Shown here: piece by piece, positions 33,010 to 40,834 of the stretch | Layout of the letters: each line of letters opens with the position of its first letter | How positions within the stretch are numbered: the stretch's first letter is position 1 | Assembly: GCA_012517825.1 (NCBI GenBank) | Contig: JAAYUG010000185.1 | Span: 1-44,879, forward strand | Length of the DNA: 44,879 nucleotides | Origin: Bacteroidales bacterium | Lineage (GTDB): Bacteria; Bacteroidota; Bacteroidia; Bacteroidales; JAAYUG01 | Direction: 5' to 3' | The notes under the pieces: generated by a model | What the model saw: the letters and a program-made list of their open reading frames with translations, nothing else | Told to the model about the DNA's origin: nothing | The model's database searches: none | Program-made: the position numbers and the translations under genes

Positions 33010-34824
33010 ATGCCATATCTATTTTTCAAGTGGAGAGAGAATCTGCGTTTAGCCATTTACGATAACCGGCAGAAAATCCTCACTACCTTGCGCATCATCG
33101 GAATGCTGGTTGCCACCACGGCCATTGTCAGCATCCTCTATCTGTACGGATTCCCGAAGACCTCCGAATCGGTGCGCATTACCCGCGAAATCATTCAGGC
33201 AAGCCTTTTGTTCTACCTGATTAAATACTGGATTAAGCTGTTTCTGAGCCTCGACTGGAAACAATTCATCCGCCAGAACCTGTTTGAATCATTTATCATG
33301 TTCTTCCTCATGATAATGATATTGCTGTATCTGTTTTTCAGAACCAGCGTACAGCAACTCTTTCAGGAGAATCTGAACATGGAGATGTTTTCCTCTTATA
33401 CCGTCATATTTGTCCAGCTGTATTTCTTCATCATCTTTGCGCTGGAACTGGGACGCGGCAGTCGTTTTATTGCAAAGGCCCATATCGGTCCGGCCCAGTT
33501 GCTCGCCCTGTCGTTTGTGCTTCTTATAACAATGGGAACCATTCTGCTTCTCCTGCCCGAAATGACTACCTCCCACCACATCAGCCTCATTGATGCGATC
33601 TTTACCGCCACCAGCGCCAGTTGTGTTACCGGCCTCACAGTGGTCGATACTGCCTCCTTCTTTACCGTCAAGGGACAGGTTGTGATTATGCTTCTGATTC
33701 AGCTGGGCGGATTGAACATTATATCGTTCGCAACTTTCTTTGCTACGCTCTACCGGCAATCCACCAGCCTGCGTTACCAGTCGCTGCTGAAAGAACTTCT
33801 GAGCGTTGAAGGTTTTTCTGACACCAGGGATCTTCTCCGGCGTATTTTTTACTTCAGTATCTCCATCGAAGCCATTGGCTGTTTCTTCATTTACTTCGTC
33901 TGGGGAAACCAGATTCTGTTTGAAGATAACGGTCAGAAAATCTTCTTTTCGGTATTTCATGCCATTTCGGCCTTTAACAATGCAGGGTTCTCCCTGTTCC
34001 CGAACGGATTGTACGAACCGGTGATCCGGAACGCCTGGTACCTGCATATCGTTATTGCCGTGCTGATCTTCTTCGGAGGAATCGGGTTCCTCGCCCTGGA
34101 AGATCTGATCAGCATCAGAAGCATCCGCGATCGCATCCGGAACCCATGGAAAAAAATATCGGTAAATACAAAAATTGTTTTGTTTACCTCACTTGCTCTT
34201 ATTCTCTTCGGTGCGGTCATGTTTTATCTTCTCGAAAAAAACAATACCCTCAAGGGCATGGATGTTTTCGGAACAATTGTTACCTGCCTCTTCCAATCGA
34301 TAACGCCACGAACGGCAGGATTTAACACAGTTGATTTTTCCCATCTTCTTACCCCTACCCTCCTTATCATTATGTTCCTCATGTTCATCGGAGCTTCACC
34401 AGGTTCCACGGGAGGAGGTATCAAAACCACTACCTTTGCGGTCATTGTCAAATCGGCCCTGGCTACCATTTCGGGCAAGAAAACCCTTGAATTTTTCCGG
34501 CAATCCATCCGCGAAGAGGCTGTTGGTAAGGCTTATGCCATCGTTTTGTTTTCCATGTCACTGATCTTTATTTCCACCTTGCTGCTTACCATTACCGAAC
34601 CCGACAAAGGTTTTCTGCAACTTATTTTTGAGGAAATTTCAGCCTTTGGCACAGTGGGTCTGAGCACAGGAATTACACCCCTCCTGTCCGAACCCGGCAA
34701 AATTATCCTCATCTTCACCATGTTTGTGGGAAGAATCGGAACCCTGACCCTTGCCCTGATTTTCAGCCGCAAGGTCCTCTATACCAAATACCGCTACGCA
34801 ACCACCTATCTGCAGATTGGTTGA
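33010..34824 (+). CDS. trkH: Potassium uptake channel subunit (KtrB/TrkH-type)
   Basis: A 604-residue integral membrane protein with four M1-P-M2 repeats. The four selectivity loops are visible: SASCVTGLTV, SAFNNAGFSLF, TPRTAGFNTV and SAFGTVGLSTG. An N-terminal region of about 160 residues holds extra hydrophobic helices not found in the roughly 450-residue KtrB proteins. Such an extension is seen in some Bacteroidetes homologues. It forms a K+ uptake system with the RCK protein encoded 16 bases upstream. Bases 34825-35212 behind it hold only repeat fragments. Confidence 0.93.
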   Translation: MPYLFFKWRENLRLAIYDNRQKILTTLRIIGMLVATTAIVSILYLYGFPKTSESVRITREIIQASLLFYLIKYWIKLFLSLDWKQFIRQNLFESFIMFFLMIMILLYLFFRTSVQQLFQENLNMEMFSSYTVIFVQLYFFIIFALELGRGSRFIAKAHIGPAQLLALSFVLLITMGTILLLLPEMTTSHHISLIDAIFTATSASCVTGLTVVDTASFFTVKGQVVIMLLIQLGGLNIISFATFFATLYRQSTSLRYQSLLKELLSVEGFSDTRDLLRRIFYFSISIEAIGCFFIYFVWGNQILFEDNGQKIFFSVFHAISAFNNAGFSLFPNGLYEPVIRNAWYLHIVIAVLIFFGGIGFLALEDLISIRSIRDRIRNPWKKISVNTKIVLFTSLALILFGAVMFYLLEKNNTLKGMDVFGTIVTCLFQSITPRTAGFNTVDFSHLLTPTLLIIMFLMFIGASPGSTGGGIKTTTFAVIVKSALATISGKKTLEFFRQSIREEAVGKAYAIVLFSMSLIFISTLLLTITEPDKGFLQLIFEEISAFGTVGLSTGITPLLSEPGKIILIFTMFVGRIGTLTLALIFSRKVLYTKYRYATTYLQIG

Positions 34825-34880
34825 TTTTTCAAGGATATTCCCCTGCCATAGCGGCATTATTGCAGACGATAGCCACAGAA

Positions 34881-34943
34881 GAATTTCAAGAACCCCGAAA
34901 GGATGGCATTATGAAAACAGCTAATTATTTCGCCCCTTCGGGA
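34881..34943 (+). repeat. Copy of a second intergenic repeat (CCCCGAA...CCCCTTCGGG)
   Basis: The segment runs from GAACCCCGAAAGGATGGCAT to CGCCCCTTCGGG, ends being imperfectly complementary. The same layout occurs at 44101-44153, and the core GAAGGGATGGCATTAT recurs at 44052-44075. An open frame of 87 codons (34821-35084) crosses it but looks fortuitous. Confidence 0.6.
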
Positions 34944-35111
34944 TTGGATAAGTATCACATTACTTTCGCAAGATTAAGACCAAACCTGGCAATAAAATAC
35001 AGACAATTCATCTGGAATGCAAAAGAGCCAATGCCTGAATCGGGCCTATCAAAACAAGAAAGTAACCGGGGTATCTGCATATAACATTTTCACATGCAGG
35101 ATTCTTCAAAA

Positions 35112-35178
35112 CGGATTATGGATCAGGAGCGAAGCGAACTAATGCGTATTGCATATGCCTTGCCCGCCGGCATCCGGC
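35112..35178 (+). repeat. Diverged half-A copy of the palindromic repeat
   Basis: The bases carry CGGAT at the left and ATCCGG at the right, with GATCAGGAGCGAAGCGAACT between, as in half A of the 275-690 array, but the inner arm pairing is degraded. It is followed by the GAF-sensor gene on the opposite strand after 34 bases. Confidence 0.75.
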
Positions 35179-35212
35179 TTTACCCCTCCGCGACGCAATG
35201 AGAACCGCCGTT

Positions 35213-36787
35213 TCACTCTTCCCCCTTGAGCCTTTTCCTGAGAGTATATACCTGCTGAAGAAGTTCATTTTCGCGTCGCTCATATTGCTCCTGCGTAGCC
35301 CTGAGTTCTTCCATGTTCTGCCGCATTTCTTCCTCCTGGGCAGCCATCTCTTCTGCCTGTTGCCTCGACTGTTCCAGAAGATGGGCAGTCTGCATGTTGG
35401 CCCTCACCTGGGCTATGGTTACAGCAGTGCTTTCAGCAACATCTTCAATGAATTCCCTTTCATGAGGCTCAAGAAGCCGGAACGAAGCAAGTTCAATCAC
35501 TCCGTACACAACATCGCCGGTTATCACCGGAACCAGCAGCAACACCCGGGGCAGGGCCTGCCCTGTTCCGGATGTAATCTGAACATAATCTTCCGGTATC
35601 TCGGTGAGATAAATTGTTTCCTTTTCCATCGCACACCGCCCCACAAGCCCTTCACCAGGTGCAAAATGTTTTTCCAGCATTTTATCGCGACCGTAAGCAT
35701 AGGCACCCCGGATAACAAGATACTGCTCTCCACCAGAATCTTCCTCAACCGTGAATAAAGCTCCCTGATTGGCCCCGACATACCGTACCAGATGGCTGAT
35801 AACCTGCCGGGCAAGATTCTGCAGGTCATTACTGTTCCGGCGCAGAATGTCGCCAAACAATGCAAGACCCCTGGCCGCCCAGTTGCGCTGTTCGTCTTCC
35901 TTCTTCCTTTTTGCCTCTTCCTCCGCCGCCTGTTTAAGTTCATCCCGCATGCTGATGAGCGCATTCCCCAGCATGTCGTTCTCGCTGAGAGGTTCATAGG
36001 AAATGGTAAAATTCCCTTTCCCAACTTCAAGCGAAAACCGCGTAATGTTGCGCATTACCCCGATCAGCTTCTGAACAGCACCGGCCATAACTCCGATTTC
36101 ATCTCCCCTTTGCGGCAATCGCGCGTCGGGAATAACCCCTTTCCCCATTTCCTCCAGAACTCCCGTCACAACACGAAGCGGCCTCACAAAAGATACCATC
36201 AGAAAAATACCGGCACCGGATAGAAGCAAAAGGAGCATCAGCAGAAAAAACTGATTCGTGCGGCTGACCTTTTTGTACAGGAAAACCTGCTCATCAATCA
36301 GCTGATGATATTTTCCTTCAGGCACTGCAGAAAAACGGCTCAGTTTTCTCAATGCCTCATCGTAACGCTCCGCCATTTTCATTCCTCCGGCTGCAAATGC
36401 ATCCTCACCAATAACTGAATCCTGCAAGAAATGATGAACGCTGTCAAATGATTCCCTGATTCCCCCGCCGGATGCCTCTGCCGCCAGCTTCATCCTCAGC
36501 AAAACCAGGTGCATGCTTTCTGCGTTCTGTCGGGTCAGTGCCTGTAACTGGCTTTCCGGGGAATATTCCGTTCCTTTCTCCGCCAGAAACATTTTCGCCT
36601 CAAGAAGATTGTACTTCAGCTCAGCAATACCCATCTGCAAAGGAACCAGCCCTGTGGTGATACAAAGGTCGTTCGCTCTCAGCTTAAGATAAATCCTGTG
36701 AACCGATAGAGACCATACCAGAACAAAAATGCCTGTTATTCCGAAAGCAAGGACAAGTTTCAGACCTACCGGTAAGCGTACTTTCAT
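35213..36787 (-). CDS. Membrane sensor protein with HAMP and GAF domains, no output domain
   Basis: A 524-residue protein. A first membrane helix (about 8-29), a periplasmic helical sensing region (about 30-180), a second helix (about 181-202), then a HAMP-type linker (PLRVVTGVLEEMGKGVIPD and a second similar segment about 250-300), a GAF domain (about 310-455, ENxxGALFTVEED-like with EGLVGRCAMEKETI) and a terminal coiled coil (EEMAAQEEEMRQNMEELRAT). No histidine kinase, GGDEF, methyl-accepting or DNA-binding output domain is present, so the signal must pass to a partner through the coiled coil. It follows the PatB-like gene by 105 bases and has its own TAnnTTTG box and a long 5' leader hairpin. 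Confidence 0.82.
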   Translation of the reverse strand: MKVRLPVGLKLVLAFGITGIFVLVWSLSVHRIYLKLRANDLCITTGLVPLQMGIAELKYNLLEAKMFLAEKGTEYSPESQLQALTRQNAESMHLVLLRMKLAAEASGGGIRESFDSVHHFLQDSVIGEDAFAAGGMKMAERYDEALRKLSRFSAVPEGKYHQLIDEQVFLYKKVSRTNQFFLLMLLLLLSGAGIFLMVSFVRPLRVVTGVLEEMGKGVIPDARLPQRGDEIGVMAGAVQKLIGVMRNITRFSLEVGKGNFTISYEPLSENDMLGNALISMRDELKQAAEEEAKRKKEDEQRNWAARGLALFGDILRRNSNDLQNLARQVISHLVRYVGANQGALFTVEEDSGGEQYLVIRGAYAYGRDKMLEKHFAPGEGLVGRCAMEKETIYLTEIPEDYVQITSGTGQALPRVLLLVPVITGDVVYGVIELASFRLLEPHEREFIEDVAESTAVTIAQVRANMQTAHLLEQSRQQAEEMAAQEEEMRQNMEELRATQEQYERRENELLQQVYTLRKRLKGEE

Positions 36788-36826
36788 GAATCAGAATTTA
36801 TTCGGCAAATTCTACCTTCCGATGAT

Positions 36827-36859
36827 GACTGCCTGTTTGTTTGTTGCTAACAGCCAGTC
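36827..36859 (-). other. Stem-loop in the leader of the GAF sensor gene
   Basis: GACTGCCTGTT (36827-36837) pairs with AACAGCCAGTC (36849-36859) over 11 positions with one mismatch and an 11-base loop. It lies between the likely promoter (36872-36879) and the start codon at 36787, so it would sit in the mRNA leader. There is no U run, so it is more likely a leader structure or operator than a terminator. Confidence 0.5.
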
Positions 36860-36871
36860 GCCATTCCATTT

Positions 36872-36879
36872 CAAAGATA
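36872..36879 (-). promoter_or_regulatory. TAnnTTTG promoter box for the GAF sensor gene
   Basis: The minus strand reads TATCTTTG here, an exact -7 match, 84 bases ahead of the ATG. The leader thus contains the 36827-36859 hairpin. Confidence 0.45.
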
Positions 36880-36892
36880 CAAGAAAATTCCT

Positions 36893-38080
36893 TTACCGGA
36901 TACTGAAATCATGGTCAATTGCCCTGCGCAGGCGTTCAAGTGCCCTTTCGAGCAATGCCCGTGGACAGGCCACGTTGAGCCGCATGAAGCCTTCTCCTCC
37001 CGGGCCAAACATAGCGCCATTGTTGAGTCCGATTCCCGCCTGCTTCACCATGAAATCCCCGAGCTGTTCCGGAGACAAGCCGAGCTTCCTGCAGTCCAGC
37101 CACATCAGATAGGTTGCTTCCGTGGGTATGGGTTCAATTACGGGTATATGCTTCCGGAAAAAATTCTGCGCAAACTGTATGTTTTCAGAAAGATACTCCA
37201 GCACCTCATTCAGCCATTCCTCACCGTACCGGTAGGCTGCCTCGGCGGCTGTGTAACCAAACAGATTGCCCGATCCGGTATGCACTTTACGGCAAAACGA
37301 TTCAAATTTTTCGCGCAGTTCGCTGTTGCTGATAATTACAGCCGAAGTGGCCAGACCAGCCAGATTGAATGTTTTGCTGGCCGATACGCAGGTAATGGTG
37401 CGCCCGGCAATTTCTTCATTCAGTGCAGCCATTGGCAGATGCCTGTAACCCGGCAGGGTCAGGTCGGCATGGATTTCGTCAGAAAGCAATATCAGATCAT
37501 ATTCGCGGCATATGTCCGCCAGTGTTTCCAGTTCTCCGGCAGTCCAGCAACGGCCTGCGGGATTGTGCGGATGACAGAAAAGAAGCATGCGGGCTCCCCG
37601 CGAAGCCTTTTCCCTGAGATCATCCCAGTTGATTGTATAACGCGAATTCTCCAGCTTCAGCTCGTTGTAGACCAGCCGACGACCGTTCTCCTTAACCGCC
37701 GAAAAGAAAGGAAAATAAACAGGCGGCTGAACAATGACCCCGTCGCCGGGCCTGGTAAAAGCATTCACGGCCAGATGAAGGGCCGCCACCACACCCGGCG
37801 AAAAGACAACCCACTCCCTGCGCACAGACCACCGGTGCCTCTTTTCCATCCAACCGGCCAGCGCTTCATAATAGCCGTCGGGAACAAAAGTGTATCCGTA
37901 AATTCCATGCTCAACCCGCTGACGCAAAGCCTCCACCACTGGCTCCGGACAACGGAAATCCATATCGGCCACCCAGAGCGGTATCACATCTTCCGAACCA
38001 AAAGTGTGCAACACCCCGTCGTATTTGACCGAGTTTGTTCCGGTGCGGGGAATGATCCTGTCAAAATTGTACTTCTTCAT
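36893..38080 (-). CDS. PatB/MalY-type C-S lyase
   Basis: A 395-residue fold-type-I PLP enzyme. The visible blocks are PLWVADMDFRCP, GIYGYTF, CHPHNPAGRCW (N173), LLSDEIHADL (D201) and CVSASKTFNLAGL, with K236 as the Schiff-base lysine. The VADMDF start and the NPAGR and DEIHAD blocks are typical of MalY/PatB cystathionine beta-lyases, which release pyruvate, ammonia and a thiol from cystathionine or related compounds. It is cytoplasmic. It begins 6 bases after the stop of the thioesterase gene, so the two are probably co-transcribed. Confidence 0.9.
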   Translation of the reverse strand: MKKYNFDRIIPRTGTNSVKYDGVLHTFGSEDVIPLWVADMDFRCPEPVVEALRQRVEHGIYGYTFVPDGYYEALAGWMEKRHRWSVRREWVVFSPGVVAALHLAVNAFTRPGDGVIVQPPVYFPFFSAVKENGRRLVYNELKLENSRYTINWDDLREKASRGARMLLFCHPHNPAGRCWTAGELETLADICREYDLILLSDEIHADLTLPGYRHLPMAALNEEIAGRTITCVSASKTFNLAGLATSAVIISNSELREKFESFCRKVHTGSGNLFGYTAAEAAYRYGEEWLNEVLEYLSENIQFAQNFFRKHIPVIEPIPTEATYLMWLDCRKLGLSPEQLGDFMVKQAGIGLNNGAMFGPGGEGFMRLNVACPRALLERALERLRRAIDHDFSIR

Positions 38081-38086
38081 CGTTTC

Positions 38087-38563
38087 CTATCCCAGAAAAA
38101 ATTCCTGCCCGGGGTACAGCAATTCCTGCCTGGCCTTCTCCGGCGGAAAAAGAAAATACTCCACCAGCCCTTCGGAACAGAGCGTACCATCCTGGTCAGT
38201 AAGAGTTACCCTGATTGCCGCCAGCCTGCGTTTCTGCTCTGCCAGACGGGCCCGTAAAACCAACGGCCCCTTGCTGATCCTGACCGGCTTATGATAGGTA
38301 ACCTCCATCCGCGCCGTTACACCCGCAGTGCCCAGCTTTGCGAAAACAAACCAGCTCGCCGCCTCATCCATTAATGTGGCCTGCACACCTCCATGCAATA
38401 CTCCCGTAAAACCCTGAAACCGCCTGTCAGGATTCCACCGGCTCACAACCTCCTCCCCTTCCTCCTCGAAATGCATCTTAAGGCCAGAATCATTATCAGG
38501 ACTGCATCCAAAACAGTTGTACCCTTCCGTTCCTCGGAAAGGATTATGAATACTTCGTGCCAT
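38087..38563 (-). CDS. PaaI-family hot-dog thioesterase
   Basis: A 158-residue hot-dog protein. NCFGCSPDNDSGLKMHFEEE at the N-terminus and VLHGGVQATLMDEAASWF in the long helix are typical of PaaI/YbgC-type acyl-CoA thioesterases with the HGG loop and catalytic acidic residue. The substrate is unknown. It precedes the PatB-like gene by 6 bases. The cysteine pair in NCFGC could be structural. Confidence 0.85.
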   Translation of the reverse strand: MARSIHNPFRGTEGYNCFGCSPDNDSGLKMHFEEEGEEVVSRWNPDRRFQGFTGVLHGGVQATLMDEAASWFVFAKLGTAGVTARMEVTYHKPVRISKGPLVLRARLAEQKRRLAAIRVTLTDQDGTLCSEGLVEYFLFPPEKARQELLYPGQEFFLG

Positions 38564-38588
38564 GGCTTTTTTTACAAGATTATGAAAT

Positions 38589-38620
38589 TTTGCGAAATAT
38601 TGAACTATTTAGTATATTTG
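38589..38620 (+). promoter_or_regulatory. Complete Bacteroides-type promoter
   Basis: TTTG (38589-38592) and TATATTTG (38613-38620) are separated by 20 bases, a full match to the TTTG/TAnnTTTG promoter. Transcription should begin near 38627. A 12-base perfect palindrome, ATTTCATGAAAT, lies at 38641-38652 just downstream, placed like an operator. Confidence 0.7.
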
Positions 38621-38662
38621 CGTACTTATTTGCTCATTACATTTCATGAAATATATACAAAC

Positions 38663-38719
38663 ATGATAAACCCAATTGAACGGCTTCTCATCCTTCTGAA
38701 AATTAAGAAACTGCCATAA
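38663..38719 (+). CDS. Putative 18-codon leader peptide
   Basis: An ATG at 38663 opens an 18-codon frame ending at TAA 38717-38719, between the promoter at 38589 and the cupin gene. The composition is hydrophobic with a basic end (LLILLKIKKLP). There is no homologue evidence. It could be a regulatory leader or chance. Confidence 0.3.
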   Translation: MINPIERLLILLKIKKLP

Positions 38720-38772
38720 CGGAAGCAAAGGGATGCAAGGCTCATCAACTGGCCCCAATAATCATATCGTTT

Positions 38773-39102
38773 ATGGAACAACAGGGAATTGAAAAATCAA
38801 CAAAGGTGGTCCTCACCGGGGAAGCCGCTTACGCCGGCGGAGCCATTGTCAGCAAAATTCTTTACAAATCGGGCTCCGGGAATCTTACCCTCTTTGCCTT
38901 TGACAAAGGCCAGGAACTCAGCGAGCATTCGGCTCCCTATGATGCCTGTGTGCAGGTCATTGACGGAACAGGGGAGATTATTATCAACAAAGTACCCTTC
39001 CGGCTTTCCGCAGGCGAGTTTATCATTATGCCGGCCAATGTTCAGCATGCGGTAAAAGCTGTGGAGCGTTTCAAAATGCTGCTCACCATGCTTCGGGGTT
39101 AA
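38773..39102 (+). CDS. Small cupin-domain protein
   Basis: A 109-residue single-domain cupin. Motif 1 is SEHSAPYDACVQVIDGTGE (histidine, then Glu) and motif 2 is PANVQHAVKA. The metal-binding set is incomplete compared with enzymes: one His in motif 1, and a Tyr/Asp where a second His is usual. It is therefore probably a small-molecule or metal-binding protein rather than a dioxygenase; that is inference. It lies 6 bases ahead of the YgbA-type gene and behind the good promoter at 38589. Confidence 0.8.
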   Translation: MEQQGIEKSTKVVLTGEAAYAGGAIVSKILYKSGSGNLTLFAFDKGQELSEHSAPYDACVQVIDGTGEIIINKVPFRLSAGEFIIMPANVQHAVKAVERFKMLLTMLRG

Positions 39103-39108
39103 AAAGCG

Positions 39109-39459
39109 ATGCGGTACGAAAACAGGGTTTGGTTCGAGAGGGAGACCGTCTCCCTGATGATTGGCATGTATTGCCGTGCCCTGCATGGCAGTCCTTCCCT
39201 GTGCGATGAATGCTCCCGTCTGCAGGAGTATGCCTTCACCCGTATTGAAAAATGCATACTGCACCCCGCCAAGCCGGTATGCTCTGAGTGCCGGATTCAT
39301 TGCTATAAACCAATGATGCGCGATCAGATAAAACAGGTAATGCGCTTTGCCGGCCCCCGCATGCTCACCCACCATCCCCTGAGGGCTCTCGTTTATCTGT
39401 GGCTGAAATACGTTGTTTCCCGAAAAACCGAAACGGCTACGAATACCCTCCGGTCATGA
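39109..39459 (+). CDS. YgbA-family protein (nitrous oxide-stimulated promoter family)
   Basis: A 116-residue cytoplasmic protein with the pattern of the YgbA_NO family: FERETVSLMIGMYCRALH, LCDECSRLQEYAFTRIEKC and KPVCSECRIHCYKP, then MRFAGPRMLTHHPLRAL. Seven cysteines (C22, C32, C35, C49, C58, C61, C65) could bind a metal or Fe-S centre. In E. coli the homologue ygbA belongs to the NsrR regulon and is needed under nitrosative stress, as known for the family. It is co-transcribed with the cupin gene (6-base gap). Its last 23 bases overlap the convergent phosphofructokinase gene. Confidence 0.85.
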   Translation: MRYENRVWFERETVSLMIGMYCRALHGSPSLCDECSRLQEYAFTRIEKCILHPAKPVCSECRIHCYKPMMRDQIKQVMRFAGPRMLTHHPLRALVYLWLKYVVSRKTETATNTLRS

Positions 39460-40648
39460 TGAACAGCGGCTGGAATTCAAAGCTTTTGTAATGCGGCCTG
39501 AGCCGTTCGGTATTGTAAAACCTGTTCACATCAACCAGTTTCTTGGTGCTGGTTACTACATCTATGGGGGCATTGTCATACCTTCCGTTGCGCAGTACAA
39601 TAAGCCTTCCGTGAATACCTTTCAGCACCAGGTCCAGCGCAAGGTTACCGTAAGCCATGGGAACGATGGAATCAATGGCATCGGGGTCACCGCCACGCAC
39701 CAGATACCCCAGCTTCTGATTGATAACTTCCACCGTCTTCCCTTTGTTGTACTTCCTGGATAGCTCCTTGATCTTTTCCGAGACAATATCGCCTATGCCT
39801 CCTAATTTCGCATGGCCAAATGCATCGGTCTCCTTGTTCTGGAAAACCATTTCGTCCATTCCCTTGAACGTGGCTCCTTCGGAAATAAGAACCACCGAAT
39901 ATTTGCTTGGATTGCGGTTCCGGTCTTCCACCAGCAGTTCAACCAGCCGGTCAATATCGAATTTGTATTCGGGGATAACACACCGGTTGGCGGCCCCGGC
40001 CATGGTGGGCAACATGGCAGTAAACCCGGCATACCGGCCGAACACTTCCATCACCAGAATGCGTTCATGCGAACCGGCTGACGTCCGGAGTTTGTTGGTA
40101 AGCTCTATGGTGCGGGTTACACAGGTGCTGAACCCGATACAGTAATCAGTGCCGGGAACATCATTGTCCATGGTTTTGGGAATGGCGATAACCCGTACAC
40201 CTTTTTTGAACAGATGTACAGCATAACTGAGGGTATCATCCCCCCCAATGGGAATCAGATAGTCAATCCCGAGAAAGTCAAGGTTTTTGATCACATCCTC
40301 GGTCAGATCATTCACATCCTTATTGTACTTATCGGCAAGATGGGCCGGAACTTCTGATTTTTTAACATTGATGGGATTCGTACGGCTGGTGTGAAGAAAT
40401 GTTCCTCCGGTTCTGCCGGCCTTGTTGACAATTTCTTCCGTAAGTACCATGTATTTGTCACTATTGTCAGCTTCCTTGTCAGGAATAATCTCCATCAAGC
40501 CAGCCCAGCCCCGTTTAAGCCCTATTACCTGAAAACCCTCTCTGAGGGCACGAATGGTAACGGCCCTGATGGCCGGGTTCAGACCGGGCACATCCCCACC
40601 ACCGGTAAGGATCCCGATCGTTGCTTTGTGATTTTTTGAGGCTGCCAT
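39437..40648 (-). CDS. 6-phosphofructokinase, pyrophosphate-type signature
   Basis: A 403-residue PfkA-family enzyme phosphorylating fructose-6-phosphate. The N-terminus is GILTGGGDVPGLNPAIR. The donor-specificity residues are diagnostic: PIGGDDT with Asp at 138, and IPKTMDNDV with Lys at 158. This D/K pair corresponds to the pyrophosphate-dependent type (Gly at both places is the ATP type of E. coli). D161 is the catalytic base. It lies 186 bases downstream of a second phosphofructokinase gene, from which it differs strongly, and has its own promoter in the gap. PPi use, making the step reversible, is inferred from these residues and not proven. Confidence 0.9.
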   Translation of the reverse strand: MAASKNHKATIGILTGGGDVPGLNPAIRAVTIRALREGFQVIGLKRGWAGLMEIIPDKEADNSDKYMVLTEEIVNKAGRTGGTFLHTSRTNPINVKKSEVPAHLADKYNKDVNDLTEDVIKNLDFLGIDYLIPIGGDDTLSYAVHLFKKGVRVIAIPKTMDNDVPGTDYCIGFSTCVTRTIELTNKLRTSAGSHERILVMEVFGRYAGFTAMLPTMAGAANRCVIPEYKFDIDRLVELLVEDRNRNPSKYSVVLISEGATFKGMDEMVFQNKETDAFGHAKLGGIGDIVSEKIKELSRKYNKGKTVEVINQKLGYLVRGGDPDAIDSIVPMAYGNLALDLVLKGIHGRLIVLRNGRYDNAPIDVVTSTKKLVDVNRFYNTERLRPHYKSFEFQPLFIMTGGYS

Positions 40649-40708
40649 AGTTGATTGTTTTTATGGTTGGATTCCGGTTCGAACATGATAAAAGTAAACC
40701 ATTTCAGC

Positions 40709-40738
40709 CAAATATACAAAAATCCGTATGGCAGCAAA
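40709..40738 (-). promoter_or_regulatory. Promoter for the downstream phosphofructokinase
   Basis: On the minus strand TATATTTG (40709-40716) is an exact -7 box, with TTTG 18 bases upstream (40735-40738), slightly short of the usual spacing. The ATG follows 60 bases on. Confidence 0.55.
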
Positions 40739-40767
40739 ACCCCATCCATTCAGGGTATAAAACATTA

Positions 40768-40805
40768 AGGGTGAAGTACTGCAACATCTTCAGCTTCTTC
40801 ACCCT
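40768..40805 (-). terminator. Terminator-like hairpin between the two phosphofructokinase genes
   Basis: AGGGTGAAG (40768-40776) and CTTCACCCT (40797-40805) form a perfect 9-bp stem with a 20-base loop, 29 bases past the stop of the upstream minus-strand gene. The bases after it on that strand are T-rich but not a clean run. It would separate the two genes. Confidence 0.5.
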
Positions 40806-40834
40806 CCGGTAGTATGTGCATCATCCTTCTTTGC

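Noticed and set aside
33289-34047. Open frame of 252 codons on the minus strand
   Set aside because: It is antisense to the potassium channel gene, which has four clear selectivity loops.
34821-35084. An 87-codon frame behind the potassium genes
   Set aside because: It crosses a repeat copy, has no family pattern and no promoter box.
36911-38257. Open frame of 448 codons on the plus strand
   Set aside because: It lies opposite the PatB-like gene and runs into the thioesterase gene, both of which have all catalytic motifs on the minus strand. The translation has no recognisable domain.
38393-38719. A 108-codon plus-strand frame ahead of the cupin gene
   Set aside because: Most of it is antisense to the thioesterase gene and it crosses the promoter. 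Only its last 18 codons, from ATG 38663, are kept as a low-confidence leader.
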